Positions 1 through 6,586 of a stretch of DNA of 10,278 bases are shown piece by piece. Each line of letters opens with the position of its first letter. The stretch's first letter is position 1. The notes beneath the pieces were generated by a model. The model made no database searches. It saw nothing but the letters and a program-made list of their open reading frames with translations, and had not been told where the DNA came from. The stretch comes from Planctomycetaceae bacterium. Its GTDB lineage: Bacteria > Planctomycetota > Planctomycetia > Planctomycetales > Planctomycetaceae. Location: the NCBI GenBank assembly GCA_041398785.1, contig JAWKUA010000051.1:1-10278 (forward strand), in the 5' to 3' direction. Position numbers and translations under genes: made by a program.

Positions 1-319
1 GACGCTGCGCTGGGAAAGGTGCATGCGCGGACATTGCTTCGCGTTCGCTGGCGAAGAACAACTCAAGACGCAGGCAGTTCATGCTGACGTTTTTTGCCTG
101 TGCATCTCACCAGCGGTCGACGCGGTGACGGCTCGCCGGGGCTGAAAAGCATTTGGGTCAGCACTCGCATTTCCCCGGTGAGTCATTTCTTTTTTCGGTC
201 GCAGTGCAAACCGGTTCAATTCCCGTTATCGTTTTCCCGCGCGATTGGCAGGGAGCTGAAATGAGTGCCGGGACGCTGGAGTTGACTTCTGCATACTGAC
301 GTACGAGCGGGGAATTTTC
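1..319. other. Intergenic/edge region without a convincing gene
   Basis: I find no convincing coding sequence here. The longest frame open from the left edge (2 to the TGA at 143-145) is Cys-rich with no recognisable motif. It could be the last 47 codons of an upstream gene, but nothing supports that. The stretch contains a small hairpin (CTTCGC 37-42 with GCGAAG 51-56) and a larger stem described separately. A TTGACT hexamer lies at 282-287, but no matching -10 box sits at normal spacing, so I do not call a promoter. Confidence 0.5.
132..196 (+). terminator. Possible intrinsic terminator of an upstream gene
   Basis: CTCGCCGGGG (132-141) pairs with CCCCGGTGAG (173-182), giving ten base pairs with one G-U wobble. 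A T-rich tract (183-196, TCATTTCTTTTTTC) follows directly. The loop is long, about 31 nt, with a small inner CTGA/TCAG pairing (142-145 with 158-161), so this is not a textbook terminator. It would fit the end of a plus-strand gene lying left of the window. Confidence 0.3.
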
Positions 320-931
320 ATGGCAGACAAACCAAAACAACAAAGCAAACCACCGGGTGTTTCACCGGTCCGAAAGATCGTGTCCGGCGTCCTGCTGGTC
401 GCGCTGGTCGCCGTTGCCGCCATTGAACTGCGAGCGAGTCTCGGTCAGCGGCAGACGGCCGAAGCTCTGGAAAAACTCAGCAACGACTCCACCGGCGAAC
501 GATTGCCGCTGGAAGAAGCCAAAAAGCTGATTTCGATGTCACCGAAGGAAGAACTGGTCAGCGAAAACGACAACTACACGGAGTACTGCTATTCGTGGTT
601 CAGTCTGTTTCGTCCAGGAAAGCTGCAGGTCTATGTCATCGCCGACAAGACGGACCCGCCGAAATTCATTTCTTCCGCGACGGAACCGGATAAGCAAATG
701 ATGTCAGCTCCCGCCGGCGGGGCGGATTCCTCCGGTCCGCCGATGGGACCGATGGGAAGCGGCGGACCCGGCGGCGGCATGACCGGACCGGGACCGGGTG
801 GCTTTGGCGGTCCGGGGCGTGGCGGTGCGGGCGGGCGACCCCCGGTCGACGACACTGCGACCGACGAAAACGCGACGCCTGAACCCAACGCCGATGAACC
901 CGACGCGGCACAAGCGGACGATGCTGAATAA
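320..931 (+). CDS. Small membrane-anchored protein with Gly/Pro-rich C-terminal tail, function unknown
   Basis: A 203-residue protein that I cannot assign to a named family. Residues 1-19 are hydrophilic and basic (KPKQQSK, then VRK). Residues 20-36 form one hydrophobic segment (VSGVLLVALVAVAAIE), so it should sit in the inner membrane with its N-terminus inside and the rest outside. Residues 45-120 look like a small folded domain: a helix with LEEAKKLISMSPKEE, then alternating strands with YTEYCYSWFSLFRPGKLQVYVI and PKFISSA. This order, a helix naming a short motif and then a Tyr/Trp-rich sheet, recalls small SmpA/BLIP-like folds, but that is only a structural guess. Residues 130-175 are Gly, Pro and Met rich, including GGPGRGGAGG, and residues 176-203 are acidic. 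The start follows GGGGA (309-313) at normal spacing. The secreted gene at 1063 lies 131 bp downstream on the same strand with no clear terminator between, so they may be co-transcribed. Confidence 0.75.
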   Translation: MADKPKQQSKPPGVSPVRKIVSGVLLVALVAVAAIELRASLGQRQTAEALEKLSNDSTGERLPLEEAKKLISMSPKEELVSENDNYTEYCYSWFSLFRPGKLQVYVIADKTDPPKFISSATEPDKQMMSAPAGGADSSGPPMGPMGSGGPGGGMTGPGPGGFGGPGRGGAGGRPPVDDTATDENATPEPNADEPDAAQADDAE

Positions 932-1050
932 AACGTCGACCGACACCCTTCCAAAAGATGCCGTTCGCGCAGGTATCGGCGTCGAGATTCACCACCGAAA
1001 TCCTTCGCCTGCTGCGAGAACGCTGTCCGCACTGTTCCGTTTTCCATTGC

Positions 1051-1054
1051 AGGA
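1051..1054 (+). promoter_or_regulatory. Ribosome binding site deciding the start of the DUF4380-like gene
   Basis: AGGA lies 8 nt before the ATG at 1063. An upstream in-frame ATG at 958 would add 35 residues ahead of the signal peptide and has no comparable Shine-Dalgarno sequence, so the 1063 start is preferred. Confidence 0.6.
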
Positions 1055-1062
1055 ACACAACG

Positions 1063-2040
1063 ATGAGACCCCGACATCTGGCCGTACTTTTCTGCATTCT
1101 TGGCGGGTCTGTCGCCGGCGCGATCGCGAACGCCGCGGACATTGTCACGTTCCACGGTTACGACAAGGCCGTCGAACTGAAGAACGATGCCGGTGTGACT
1201 GTGATTCTGTGCCCGCAGGTCGGGGGGCGAGTACTGGAGTACTCACTGAACGGCAAGAACGTCCTGTACGTTTCGGACGACGAAAAGAACTGGAAACCCG
1301 GCAACAGGCCTCCGTCGTCCGCCGGTCGATTTGACATCGGTCCGGAACTGATCATCCCGCCGCGAGAAGTCCTGTGGAGCGGTGAATGGACCGCTGAAAT
1401 CACCGGCCCGCGATCGGCTCGCATGACCAGCCAGGACGACCCCAACACGGGAGTTCGGCTGATTCGCAGCTTCACGCTGGCCGCCGATTCTTCAAAGCTG
1501 ACGTGTACTCAGACGATCATGAACGTGTCAGACGAACCGAAGGAATGGTGTCACTGGAGCCGCACGTTTGCCGTCGGAAAAGGACTGTGCTTCATTCCGC
1601 TGACTGCGAACAGCCGCTTTCCCAATGGTTACGTGCTGTACGAAGAAGGCGGGCTGATCAACATGCGTCCGGAAGATCCGGCCATCGTTCGGCGGAGCGA
1701 CTACCTGCAGATCGGGCCGACTCCGCGGAAACCCAAGCTGGGGTTCGACAGCTATGCCGGAACAATCGCATACATCGCGCCGAATGATCTGCTGTTCGTC
1801 AAACGGTTCCGCACGTTTCCCGATCGCGTCTACAACGAAGCTGCCGGTTTGACGATTTCGGTTTGGTATCCTGACAACGCGATGGTCGAACTGGAACCGA
1901 TCGGTCCCCGCGAACGCCTGCAGCCCGGCCAGTCGGCGGACTTCACGGAAGATTGGTATTTGTCGCCGATGAAATTCCCGGCCGACGGCGCCACTATCAG
2001 CGTCGAACAACTGACTGCCGCAACAAACGCAATGAACTAA
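1063..2040 (+). CDS. Secreted DUF4380-like protein, galactose-mutarotase-type fold
   Basis: A 325-residue exported protein. Residues 1-24 are a Sec signal peptide: MRPRH, then a hydrophobic core LAVLFCILGGSVAGAIA, with probable cleavage after Ala-Asn-Ala (22-24). The mature part is rich in beta strands. It starts with VELKNDAGVTVILCPQVGGR (38-56), the opening pattern of the galactose-mutarotase superfamily (a strand, then GGR and an N-G-K turn, then NVLYV). Further features are a CHWSRTF motif (163-169) and a C-terminal VELEPIGPRERLQPGQSADF (275-294) followed by EDWYL (296-300). That last pattern matches DUF4380-type carbohydrate-binding-like domains, where a conserved Glu is followed by a turn and a Trp-containing strand. 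No catalytic assignment is possible; the fold suggests sugar binding or modification outside the cytoplasm. It lies 131 bp downstream of the small membrane protein on the same strand. The gene ends before a multi-hairpin element that may stop transcription. Confidence 0.8.
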   Translation: MRPRHLAVLFCILGGSVAGAIANAADIVTFHGYDKAVELKNDAGVTVILCPQVGGRVLEYSLNGKNVLYVSDDEKNWKPGNRPPSSAGRFDIGPELIIPPREVLWSGEWTAEITGPRSARMTSQDDPNTGVRLIRSFTLAADSSKLTCTQTIMNVSDEPKEWCHWSRTFAVGKGLCFIPLTANSRFPNGYVLYEEGGLINMRPEDPAIVRRSDYLQIGPTPRKPKLGFDSYAGTIAYIAPNDLLFVKRFRTFPDRVYNEAAGLTISVWYPDNAMVELEPIGPRERLQPGQSADFTEDWYLSPMKFPADGATISVEQLTAATNAMN

Positions 2041-2062
2041 TGCCTGCGGCAGATGAGAAGAT

Positions 2063-2223
2063 ACCCTCCCGTTTCAACGGGAGGGTCGAAGCTTGATCGC
2101 CGTGCAGGCGATCAAACGAGGGGAGGGCGTCCGCGCCACGGGAGTTGCCCGTGCATGGCCCTCCCCGCGATCGAACGCCTGAACGGCATTCGATCGGCGA
2201 CCCTCCCGTTGAAACGGGAGGGT
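2063..2223. repeat. Multi-hairpin palindromic element (REP/MITE-like)
   Basis: Five hairpins lie head to tail in 161 bp. (A) ACCCTCCCGTT 2063-2073 pairs with AACGGGAGGGT 2076-2086, an 11-bp perfect stem with a TC centre. (B) TTGATCGCC 2093-2101 pairs with GGCGATCAA 2107-2115, 9 bp, loop GTGCA. (C) GGGGAGGGC 2120-2128 pairs with GCCCTCCCC 2158-2166, enclosing CACGGG 2137-2142 paired with CCCGTG 2148-2153. (D) CGATCGAA 2168-2175 pairs with TTCGATCG 2189-2196, with an inner GCC/GGC. (A') ACCCTCCCGTT 2200-2210 pairs with AACGGGAGGGT 2213-2223, centre GA. A and A' are exact reverse complements of each other, so the element has inverted ends. GAAG occurs just outside both ends (2057-2060 and 2224-2227). 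It lies between convergent genes, the usual place for REP-type elements, and may also act as a two-way transcription stop. No open reading frame in it is credible. Confidence 0.75.
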
Positions 2224-2393
2224 GAAGCTATTGTCGCTCTGCATTGGTCAATTCTCATCTGTCGATCGTCTTACGGTCGCGAGGCTGAATGACTCGTTTT
2301 TCCCCGCTCGCGGCATGGTATCGGAGTGGGGAAGGCGATGTTCGGAAGGCGGTTCCCGGGCAGATCCGCGCGGGAGGTTCCGCGGGCAGCGGT
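2224..2393. other. 3' intergenic stretch downstream of parE
   Basis: There is no gene here. TTCCCCGCTC (2300-2309) can pair with GAGTGGGGAA (2324-2333) with one G-U wobble when read on the plus strand. The T-run (2297-2301) precedes the stem instead of following it, so neither strand shows a standard intrinsic terminator. A CGGGCAG heptamer occurs twice, near 2358 and 2384, with no evident role. Confidence 0.4.
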
Positions 2394-4316
2394 TTACAGA
2401 TCCACGTCGTCGGCGAAGCTGGCTTCTTCCATGATGATCCGGTATCGCTCCGACGCGTCCTTGCCCAGAAGCTGATTGAAGGTGCTGTCGGCGTCCAACT
2501 GACTTTCGATGTCGACTCGCAGCAGGACTCGCGCTTTCGGGTTCAGCGTGGTGTCTCGCAGTTGAGCGGCGTTCATTTCGCCCAGACCCTTGAATCGCAG
2601 CACGGTGGCCTGCCGGTTGGCGGGCAGCGACGCCAGGATTTCTTCCTTCTCGGCATCGGTCTGAGCGTAGTGGGTGGTCTTGCCGACTTCGATGCGAAAC
2701 AGCGGCGGCTGAGCGATAAACAGTTTGCCCTGGCGAATCAGTTCCGGCATATGTCGAAAAAAGAACGTCAGCAGCAGCGTCGAAATGTGGTAACCGTCGC
2801 TGTCGGCATCCATCAGCAGAATCACGCGAGCGTATCTCAGCCGGTGGATGTCAAAGTTCGGTCCGACGCCGGTTCCCAGTGTTTCGACAATGTCGCTGAT
2901 TTCCTGATTCTTCAGAATCTTGGACAGAGCCAGGGACTCCGTGTTCAGAATCTTGCCTCGCAGCGGCAGCACGGCCTGAGTCGACGCGTTGCGACCCATC
3001 ACAGCGGTGCCTCCGGCGGAGTCACCTTCGACGATGAACAGTTCCGAATCGTCGGCGTTCTTTGCCTGGCAGTCGACCAGTTTGCCGGGAAGATTGGTGC
3101 GGCGTGAGGCGGCGGATTTGCGTTTCACTTCGCTGATGGCGTCACGGCTTGCCAGGCGGGCTCGCGCGGCCAGCACGATGCGGCCGAGGATCGCATCGGC
3201 CAGCGTCGGATTGCTGTTCAGCCAGTTTTCCAGCGCCGGCCGTATCAGTCCGTCGACGTGTGAGGCCATTTCGGGATTATTCAGCCGTTCCTTGGTCTGC
3301 CCCTGAAACATCGGGTCGCCGTGAAACACGGACAGGATGGCGACGATGCCTTCGCGAATATCTTCGGCCGAAATCGTGACTCCGCGGGGCTTGTAGTTGT
3401 GGACTTCAATGTAGTTGCGGACGGCTTTGACAAGTCCCGCCTTCAGTCCGTTTTCGTGAGTTCCGCCGCCGTGTGTGCGGATGCCGTTGACGTAGCTGCG
3501 AATATGTTCGTCGGTGGATTCCGTCCATTTCAGCACCAGTTCCACGCGAGCCGTTTTGTCGTCTCGATCCGTGGAAAACAACTGTTCGTGAACGGACTTC
3601 TTGCCGCTTTCGTGAATGATCTTTTCGATGTAGGCGACGATTCCGTCGGGATGCGCAAGTTCGTGAGTTTCGTTGCGGAATTCGTCCCGGAAGACGATCG
3701 TCAGGCCGCCGTGAATGTACGAGATATCTTCCAGATGCTGACGAATGGTGTCGGAATTGAAGTGAATGCGGCGGAAGATATCGTCATCGGGCCGAAAGAA
3801 GATCTGCGTTCCGCGGCCTCGAAACGGCCGCATTTTCTTGACGGGAGCCACCGGTTTGCCGTACCGGTATTCCTGCACCCATTCTCCGCCGTCGCGATGA
3901 ACTGTGGCCACCATGTGCGACGACAGAGCGTTGACAACCGACGAGCCGACTCCGTGCAGACCTCCGCTGCGAGCGTAGTTCTTGTTGCTGAATTTTCCGC
4001 CGGCATGCAGCGTTGTCAGGATGACTTCCAGAGTCGACTTCTTCATCTTTTTGTGCTTGTCGACGGGAATGCCGCGTCCGTTGTCGTGGACCGTGCAACT
4101 GCAGCCGTCCTTGTGCAGAGTCACCGTGATTTTGTCACATTCGCCGGCCAGGAATTCGTCGACGGAATTGTCGACGACTTCCCACAGCAGATGATGCAGT
4201 CCGCGGGCATCGACGCCGCCGATGTACATGGACGGGCGTTTGCGAACCGGTTCCAGTCCTTCCAGAACTTCGATGTCGTCGCCGGTATAGGCGGATTTTG
4301 TGGCGGTTGTGCTCAT
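2394..4316 (-). CDS. parE: Type IIA DNA topoisomerase subunit B (ParE-like; topoisomerase IV or short GyrB)
   Basis: ATPase subunit of a type IIA topoisomerase, which passes one DNA duplex through another with a GyrA/ParC partner. With the start at 4316 it has 640 residues, the usual length of ParE and short GyrB. The GHKL ATPase fold shows EVVDNSVDE (46-54, with Glu46 and Asn50), HDNGRGIPV (77-85, with Asp78) and GGLHGVGSSVVNALS (118-132). The transducer region has FQGQTKERL (337-345). The TOPRIM domain has EGDSAGG (430-436, with catalytic Glu430), PLRGKILN (451-458) and DADSDG (503-508, metal-binding Asp503, Asp505 and Asp507). The C-terminus has RFKGLGEMN (574-582). YTGDDIEVLEGLEPVRKRPS, GQTKERL and PLRGKILNTE look more like ParE than long proteobacterial GyrB, but without a tree gyrB cannot be excluded. 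The start is chosen because AAGGA (minus strand, 4326-4322) sits 5 nt upstream; the frame extends to an ATG at 4424 and has another at 4343. No gyrA/parC gene is adjacent. The gene is divergent from the phosphatase at 4739. Confidence 0.9.
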   Translation of the reverse strand: MSTTATKSAYTGDDIEVLEGLEPVRKRPSMYIGGVDARGLHHLLWEVVDNSVDEFLAGECDKITVTLHKDGCSCTVHDNGRGIPVDKHKKMKKSTLEVILTTLHAGGKFSNKNYARSGGLHGVGSSVVNALSSHMVATVHRDGGEWVQEYRYGKPVAPVKKMRPFRGRGTQIFFRPDDDIFRRIHFNSDTIRQHLEDISYIHGGLTIVFRDEFRNETHELAHPDGIVAYIEKIIHESGKKSVHEQLFSTDRDDKTARVELVLKWTESTDEHIRSYVNGIRTHGGGTHENGLKAGLVKAVRNYIEVHNYKPRGVTISAEDIREGIVAILSVFHGDPMFQGQTKERLNNPEMASHVDGLIRPALENWLNSNPTLADAILGRIVLAARARLASRDAISEVKRKSAASRRTNLPGKLVDCQAKNADDSELFIVEGDSAGGTAVMGRNASTQAVLPLRGKILNTESLALSKILKNQEISDIVETLGTGVGPNFDIHRLRYARVILLMDADSDGYHISTLLLTFFFRHMPELIRQGKLFIAQPPLFRIEVGKTTHYAQTDAEKEEILASLPANRQATVLRFKGLGEMNAAQLRDTTLNPKARVLLRVDIESQLDADSTFNQLLGKDASERYRIIMEEASFADDVDL

Positions 4317-4738
4317 GGACATCCTTATGCAGACAGCGGACATTCGCCTCCCGGCAAATGAAGCGGCGGCGGTTTTCGGACCGCGACCGCCGCAGGAGTA
4401 TCGCGGAAAACGGAAGCGTCGCAACTGAAGAGATTCGCCGACAATTCAAAGAACAGCGCATTAAGGCGAGCGACAGATGAGCTGTTACCTGCCCGCGAGC
4501 CGCACGGCGCCAGCCGCGGTTGTGTTCGCAGAGAACCGCGGCCGGCGGCTGGCGGGTAGATTCTCATCCGCCGCACATCTAAACAGGGGAACCGCCGCAT
4601 GCCGGTTCGCCAGGTGTTGTGGAACGGAGCGGCGGCGACTAAAACGTCCGTCTGGCAGATCCTGCCAATCGGGAACCAGGGCCGCTGACGATTTTCGCGG
4701 ACGCTTGTTGCGACGCAGCCGTTATCGGTGAGTATTCT
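4317..4738. promoter_or_regulatory. Divergent parE/phosphatase intergenic region with several hairpins
   Basis: About 420 bp between divergent genes, so it should hold the promoters of both. Four hairpins are visible. GCGGCGG 4363-4369 pairs with CCGCCGC 4387-4393, with an inner CGGT/ACCG. CGCCAGCCGC 4508-4517 pairs with GCGGCTGGCG 4545-4554, 10 bp. GAACCG 4589-4594 pairs with CGGTTC 4603-4608. TGGCAG 4653-4658 pairs with CTGCCA 4662-4667 around a 3-nt loop. Within the second, CCGCGGTT 4514-4521 could instead pair with AACCGCGG 4534-4541, so two folds compete. I cannot point to convincing -35/-10 boxes. Short open frames here have no ribosome site or recognisable sequence and are not called. 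GGTGAG (4727-4732) is the ribosome site of the phosphatase gene. Confidence 0.45.
4322..4326 (-). promoter_or_regulatory. Ribosome binding site deciding the parE start
   Basis: Minus-strand AAGGA is 5 nt from the ATG at 4316-4314. It abuts the alternative ATG at 4322 too closely to serve it. The alternative ATG at 4343 has its own GGGAGG about 3 nt upstream, which is close but not impossible; using it would add nine residues. Confidence 0.55.
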
Positions 4739-6586
4739 ATGGCCTATCTGAAACAGGCATTCGGAGACCAGCCGGATCCGATCACGCACCCGCTGACGGG
4801 TGATGCCCTGACGATCGGCCGCCACGAATCATGCGACGTGGTGATCCAATCGCCGTCCGTCAGCCGCCATCACGCGAGAATCACGGCGGAAGGCAGCCGC
4901 TACTTTGTCGAAGACCTTGGCAGCCGCAACGGCACGATTCTGAATGGCCGGGCGATCTCGCGAAAAACGCCGCTAAGCAATGGTGACCGGCTGGAAGTTT
5001 CGACACTGCCGTTTGTGTTCTTCGCGCAGGATTCCCTGGACGGAGATTCCGGCAACTGGGGATACCGTCCGACCGTCATCAGCGTGTCCGACTCAGCGGT
5101 CCCGTCGCAGAATTCCGCCGCCCGGCACACCGTCGAACGCGGCGATGAGATTTCCTACGAACAGCTCGGGCGGGACCAGCTTCGTGACAGCCAGATTCTG
5201 TCGCGCGTCTCGATGATCGGCATCGACGAATCCGGTTCCGGTCCGGTCGCTCAGGACGCCGGACACAAACTGGCTCAGGCACTGAAGCTGACGCATGGCC
5301 TGAGGCGGGCGATTCGAACTGACGAAATCCTGGGCACGGTGCTGGAATCGCTGTTCGAATTCTTTTCGGCGGCGGAATGTGTCGCCGTGATTACCCGCAA
5401 CCGAACGCGAACGGGACTGGTTGTTGCGGCCGCGGCGGCTCGCGAGAAAAACCGCGACGCGCAGATCTGCCTGCCGGTGCTGCATCACAGCATGGAATGC
5501 TTCGAAGCGATCCTGTTTGTGGATTACTGGCAGAAGCCATCGGAGTCCGGACACAAAGCGGACGTATCGGTCGCCAGGTACATCCTGTCCGCGCCGCTCG
5601 TGGGAAGATCGTCGGAAGCATTCGGAGCCATCCAGGTCGACACCGGGCAGACGGACCGGTCGTTCAGCCAGTCAGAACTGGAACAACTGGCGATTCTGAT
5701 TCACATCATTTCGGCAGCTCTGGAAAACGCCGCGGAGGTGGATCTCGAAGTCGCGCGGGCGCTGGTCGATCGCGGACTGGAAGACGCGTCCCGGCTGCGA
5801 GCCAGCCTGGGTCCTCTGTCGCCGCCGGGAGTACCGGGCTTCCGCTGGGGACATCAGATCATCGCCGCTCCCGACATCGCAGCCGACCTGATCGACTACG
5901 CCACGTTATCGGACGGAAGAATAGCCTGCCTGCTGATCGATGTGCCCGGGCGCGGATCAGAAGCCGCGGGACTGCTGGTCTGCCTGACGCGGCTGCTGAT
6001 CGGTGCCATCGTCGAAACCGAATCCGCGGCCGCCGCGTTAAGAACGGCCGAAAGGGAACTGCAGAAGCGAATCGGCCACGTTCCGATGATCACGTCGGTG
6101 GGTGTTCTGATTCTTGATCCGAAATCCGCCACGGTGTCGGTGACAGTCGCCGGCCACTGCATTCCCGTCAGAATCCGCGACGGAATCACGCAGACCGTGA
6201 CGGACGATGCTGTCGTCGGCCCGCCGATCGGAACAGGTCGCCCGGCCAGCGGCGAAGGCTGTATTCTGCTGGAAAAAGGAGATTCGCTGGTGCTGTTCAG
6301 CGACGGTGTTTCCAAGCTGATCGACCCGACCGGCCGGATGATGAGCGGCCAGACGCTGGTTGAACTCGTTGATCTGGCGGGCCGCGATACAGGATGTACG
6401 CTGGACATCGGACTGCGAGTCGGTCTGGAAAAATTCCGTAACGGCTGCCCGGTTCCCGACGACGTGGCGTTTGTCTGTGTGCAGCGGCTGCGTTCCAAAA
6501 CAAAGGATTCCGATGAAGGTTCGCAGAGCAGGTCGTCGACCGTGACAAAGCCCTGGAAAGGGTCCGAGACGTGGGACATGCAATGA
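4739..6586 (+). CDS. FHA-GAF-SpoIIE (PP2C-type) signalling phosphatase
   Basis: A 615-residue cytoplasmic signalling protein with no signal peptide or membrane segment. An FHA domain (about 20-98) carries the phosphothreonine-binding signature: GR (27-28), SVSRHHA (40-46) and GSRNGTILNG (61-70). A polar linker (about 100-175) follows. Residues about 180-335 look like a GAF sensor: LRRAIRTDEILGTVLESLFE, then APLVGRSSEAFGAIQVD, then a helix SELEQLAILIHIISAALENA. Residues about 365-583 are a SpoIIE/RsbU-type PP2C Ser/Thr phosphatase: AADLID (381-386), IDVPGRG (400-406), VAGHCIPV (470-477), FSDGVSK (520-526) and PDDVAF (573-578). The metal-binding Asp residues (383, 401, 522, 574/575) are present, but the usual Gly-Gly before the first is Ala-Ala. 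The likely role is to dephosphorylate a partner, such as an anti-sigma-factor antagonist, in response to a ligand and to phosphothreonine docking; no partner is encoded nearby. The start follows GGTGAG with 6-nt spacing. The stop overlaps the helicase start (ATGA). Confidence 0.88.
   Translation: MAYLKQAFGDQPDPITHPLTGDALTIGRHESCDVVIQSPSVSRHHARITAEGSRYFVEDLGSRNGTILNGRAISRKTPLSNGDRLEVSTLPFVFFAQDSLDGDSGNWGYRPTVISVSDSAVPSQNSAARHTVERGDEISYEQLGRDQLRDSQILSRVSMIGIDESGSGPVAQDAGHKLAQALKLTHGLRRAIRTDEILGTVLESLFEFFSAAECVAVITRNRTRTGLVVAAAAAREKNRDAQICLPVLHHSMECFEAILFVDYWQKPSESGHKADVSVARYILSAPLVGRSSEAFGAIQVDTGQTDRSFSQSELEQLAILIHIISAALENAAEVDLEVARALVDRGLEDASRLRASLGPLSPPGVPGFRWGHQIIAAPDIAADLIDYATLSDGRIACLLIDVPGRGSEAAGLLVCLTRLLIGAIVETESAAAALRTAERELQKRIGHVPMITSVGVLILDPKSATVSVTVAGHCIPVRIRDGITQTVTDDAVVGPPIGTGRPASGEGCILLEKGDSLVLFSDGVSKLIDPTGRMMSGQTLVELVDLAGRDTGCTLDIGLRVGLEKFRNGCPVPDDVAFVCVQRLRSKTKDSDEGSQSRSSTVTKPWKGSETWDMQ
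6583..6586 (+). promoter_or_regulatory. ATGA stop-start overlap (translational coupling)
   Basis: The TGA stop of the phosphatase (6584-6586) shares bases with the ATG of the helicase (6583-6585). This arrangement usually lets the same ribosomes reinitiate and indicates co-expression. Confidence 0.7.

Noticed and set aside
208..228. A GGTTCAATTCC-like tRNA T-arm
   Set aside because: The flanking stem has a mismatch and no acceptor, D or anticodon arms can be fitted upstream.
958..1062. Longer N-terminus for the DUF4380-like protein from the ATG at 958
   Set aside because: It would put 35 non-hydrophobic residues ahead of a clear signal peptide and lacks a good ribosome site.
2053..2292. Short open frame through the multi-hairpin element
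   Set aside because: The sequence is explained by nested palindromes; there is no ribosome site and no protein-like composition.
3321..4361. A 346-codon plus-strand frame opposite parE (and a 272-codon one at 2289-3107)
   Set aside because: The minus strand encodes a complete topoisomerase B subunit with all catalytic motifs; the plus frames are codon-bias shadows.
4477..4731. Small plus-strand gene in the divergent gap
   Set aside because: Arg/Ser-rich translation with no motif, overlapping hairpins, and no Shine-Dalgarno sequence.
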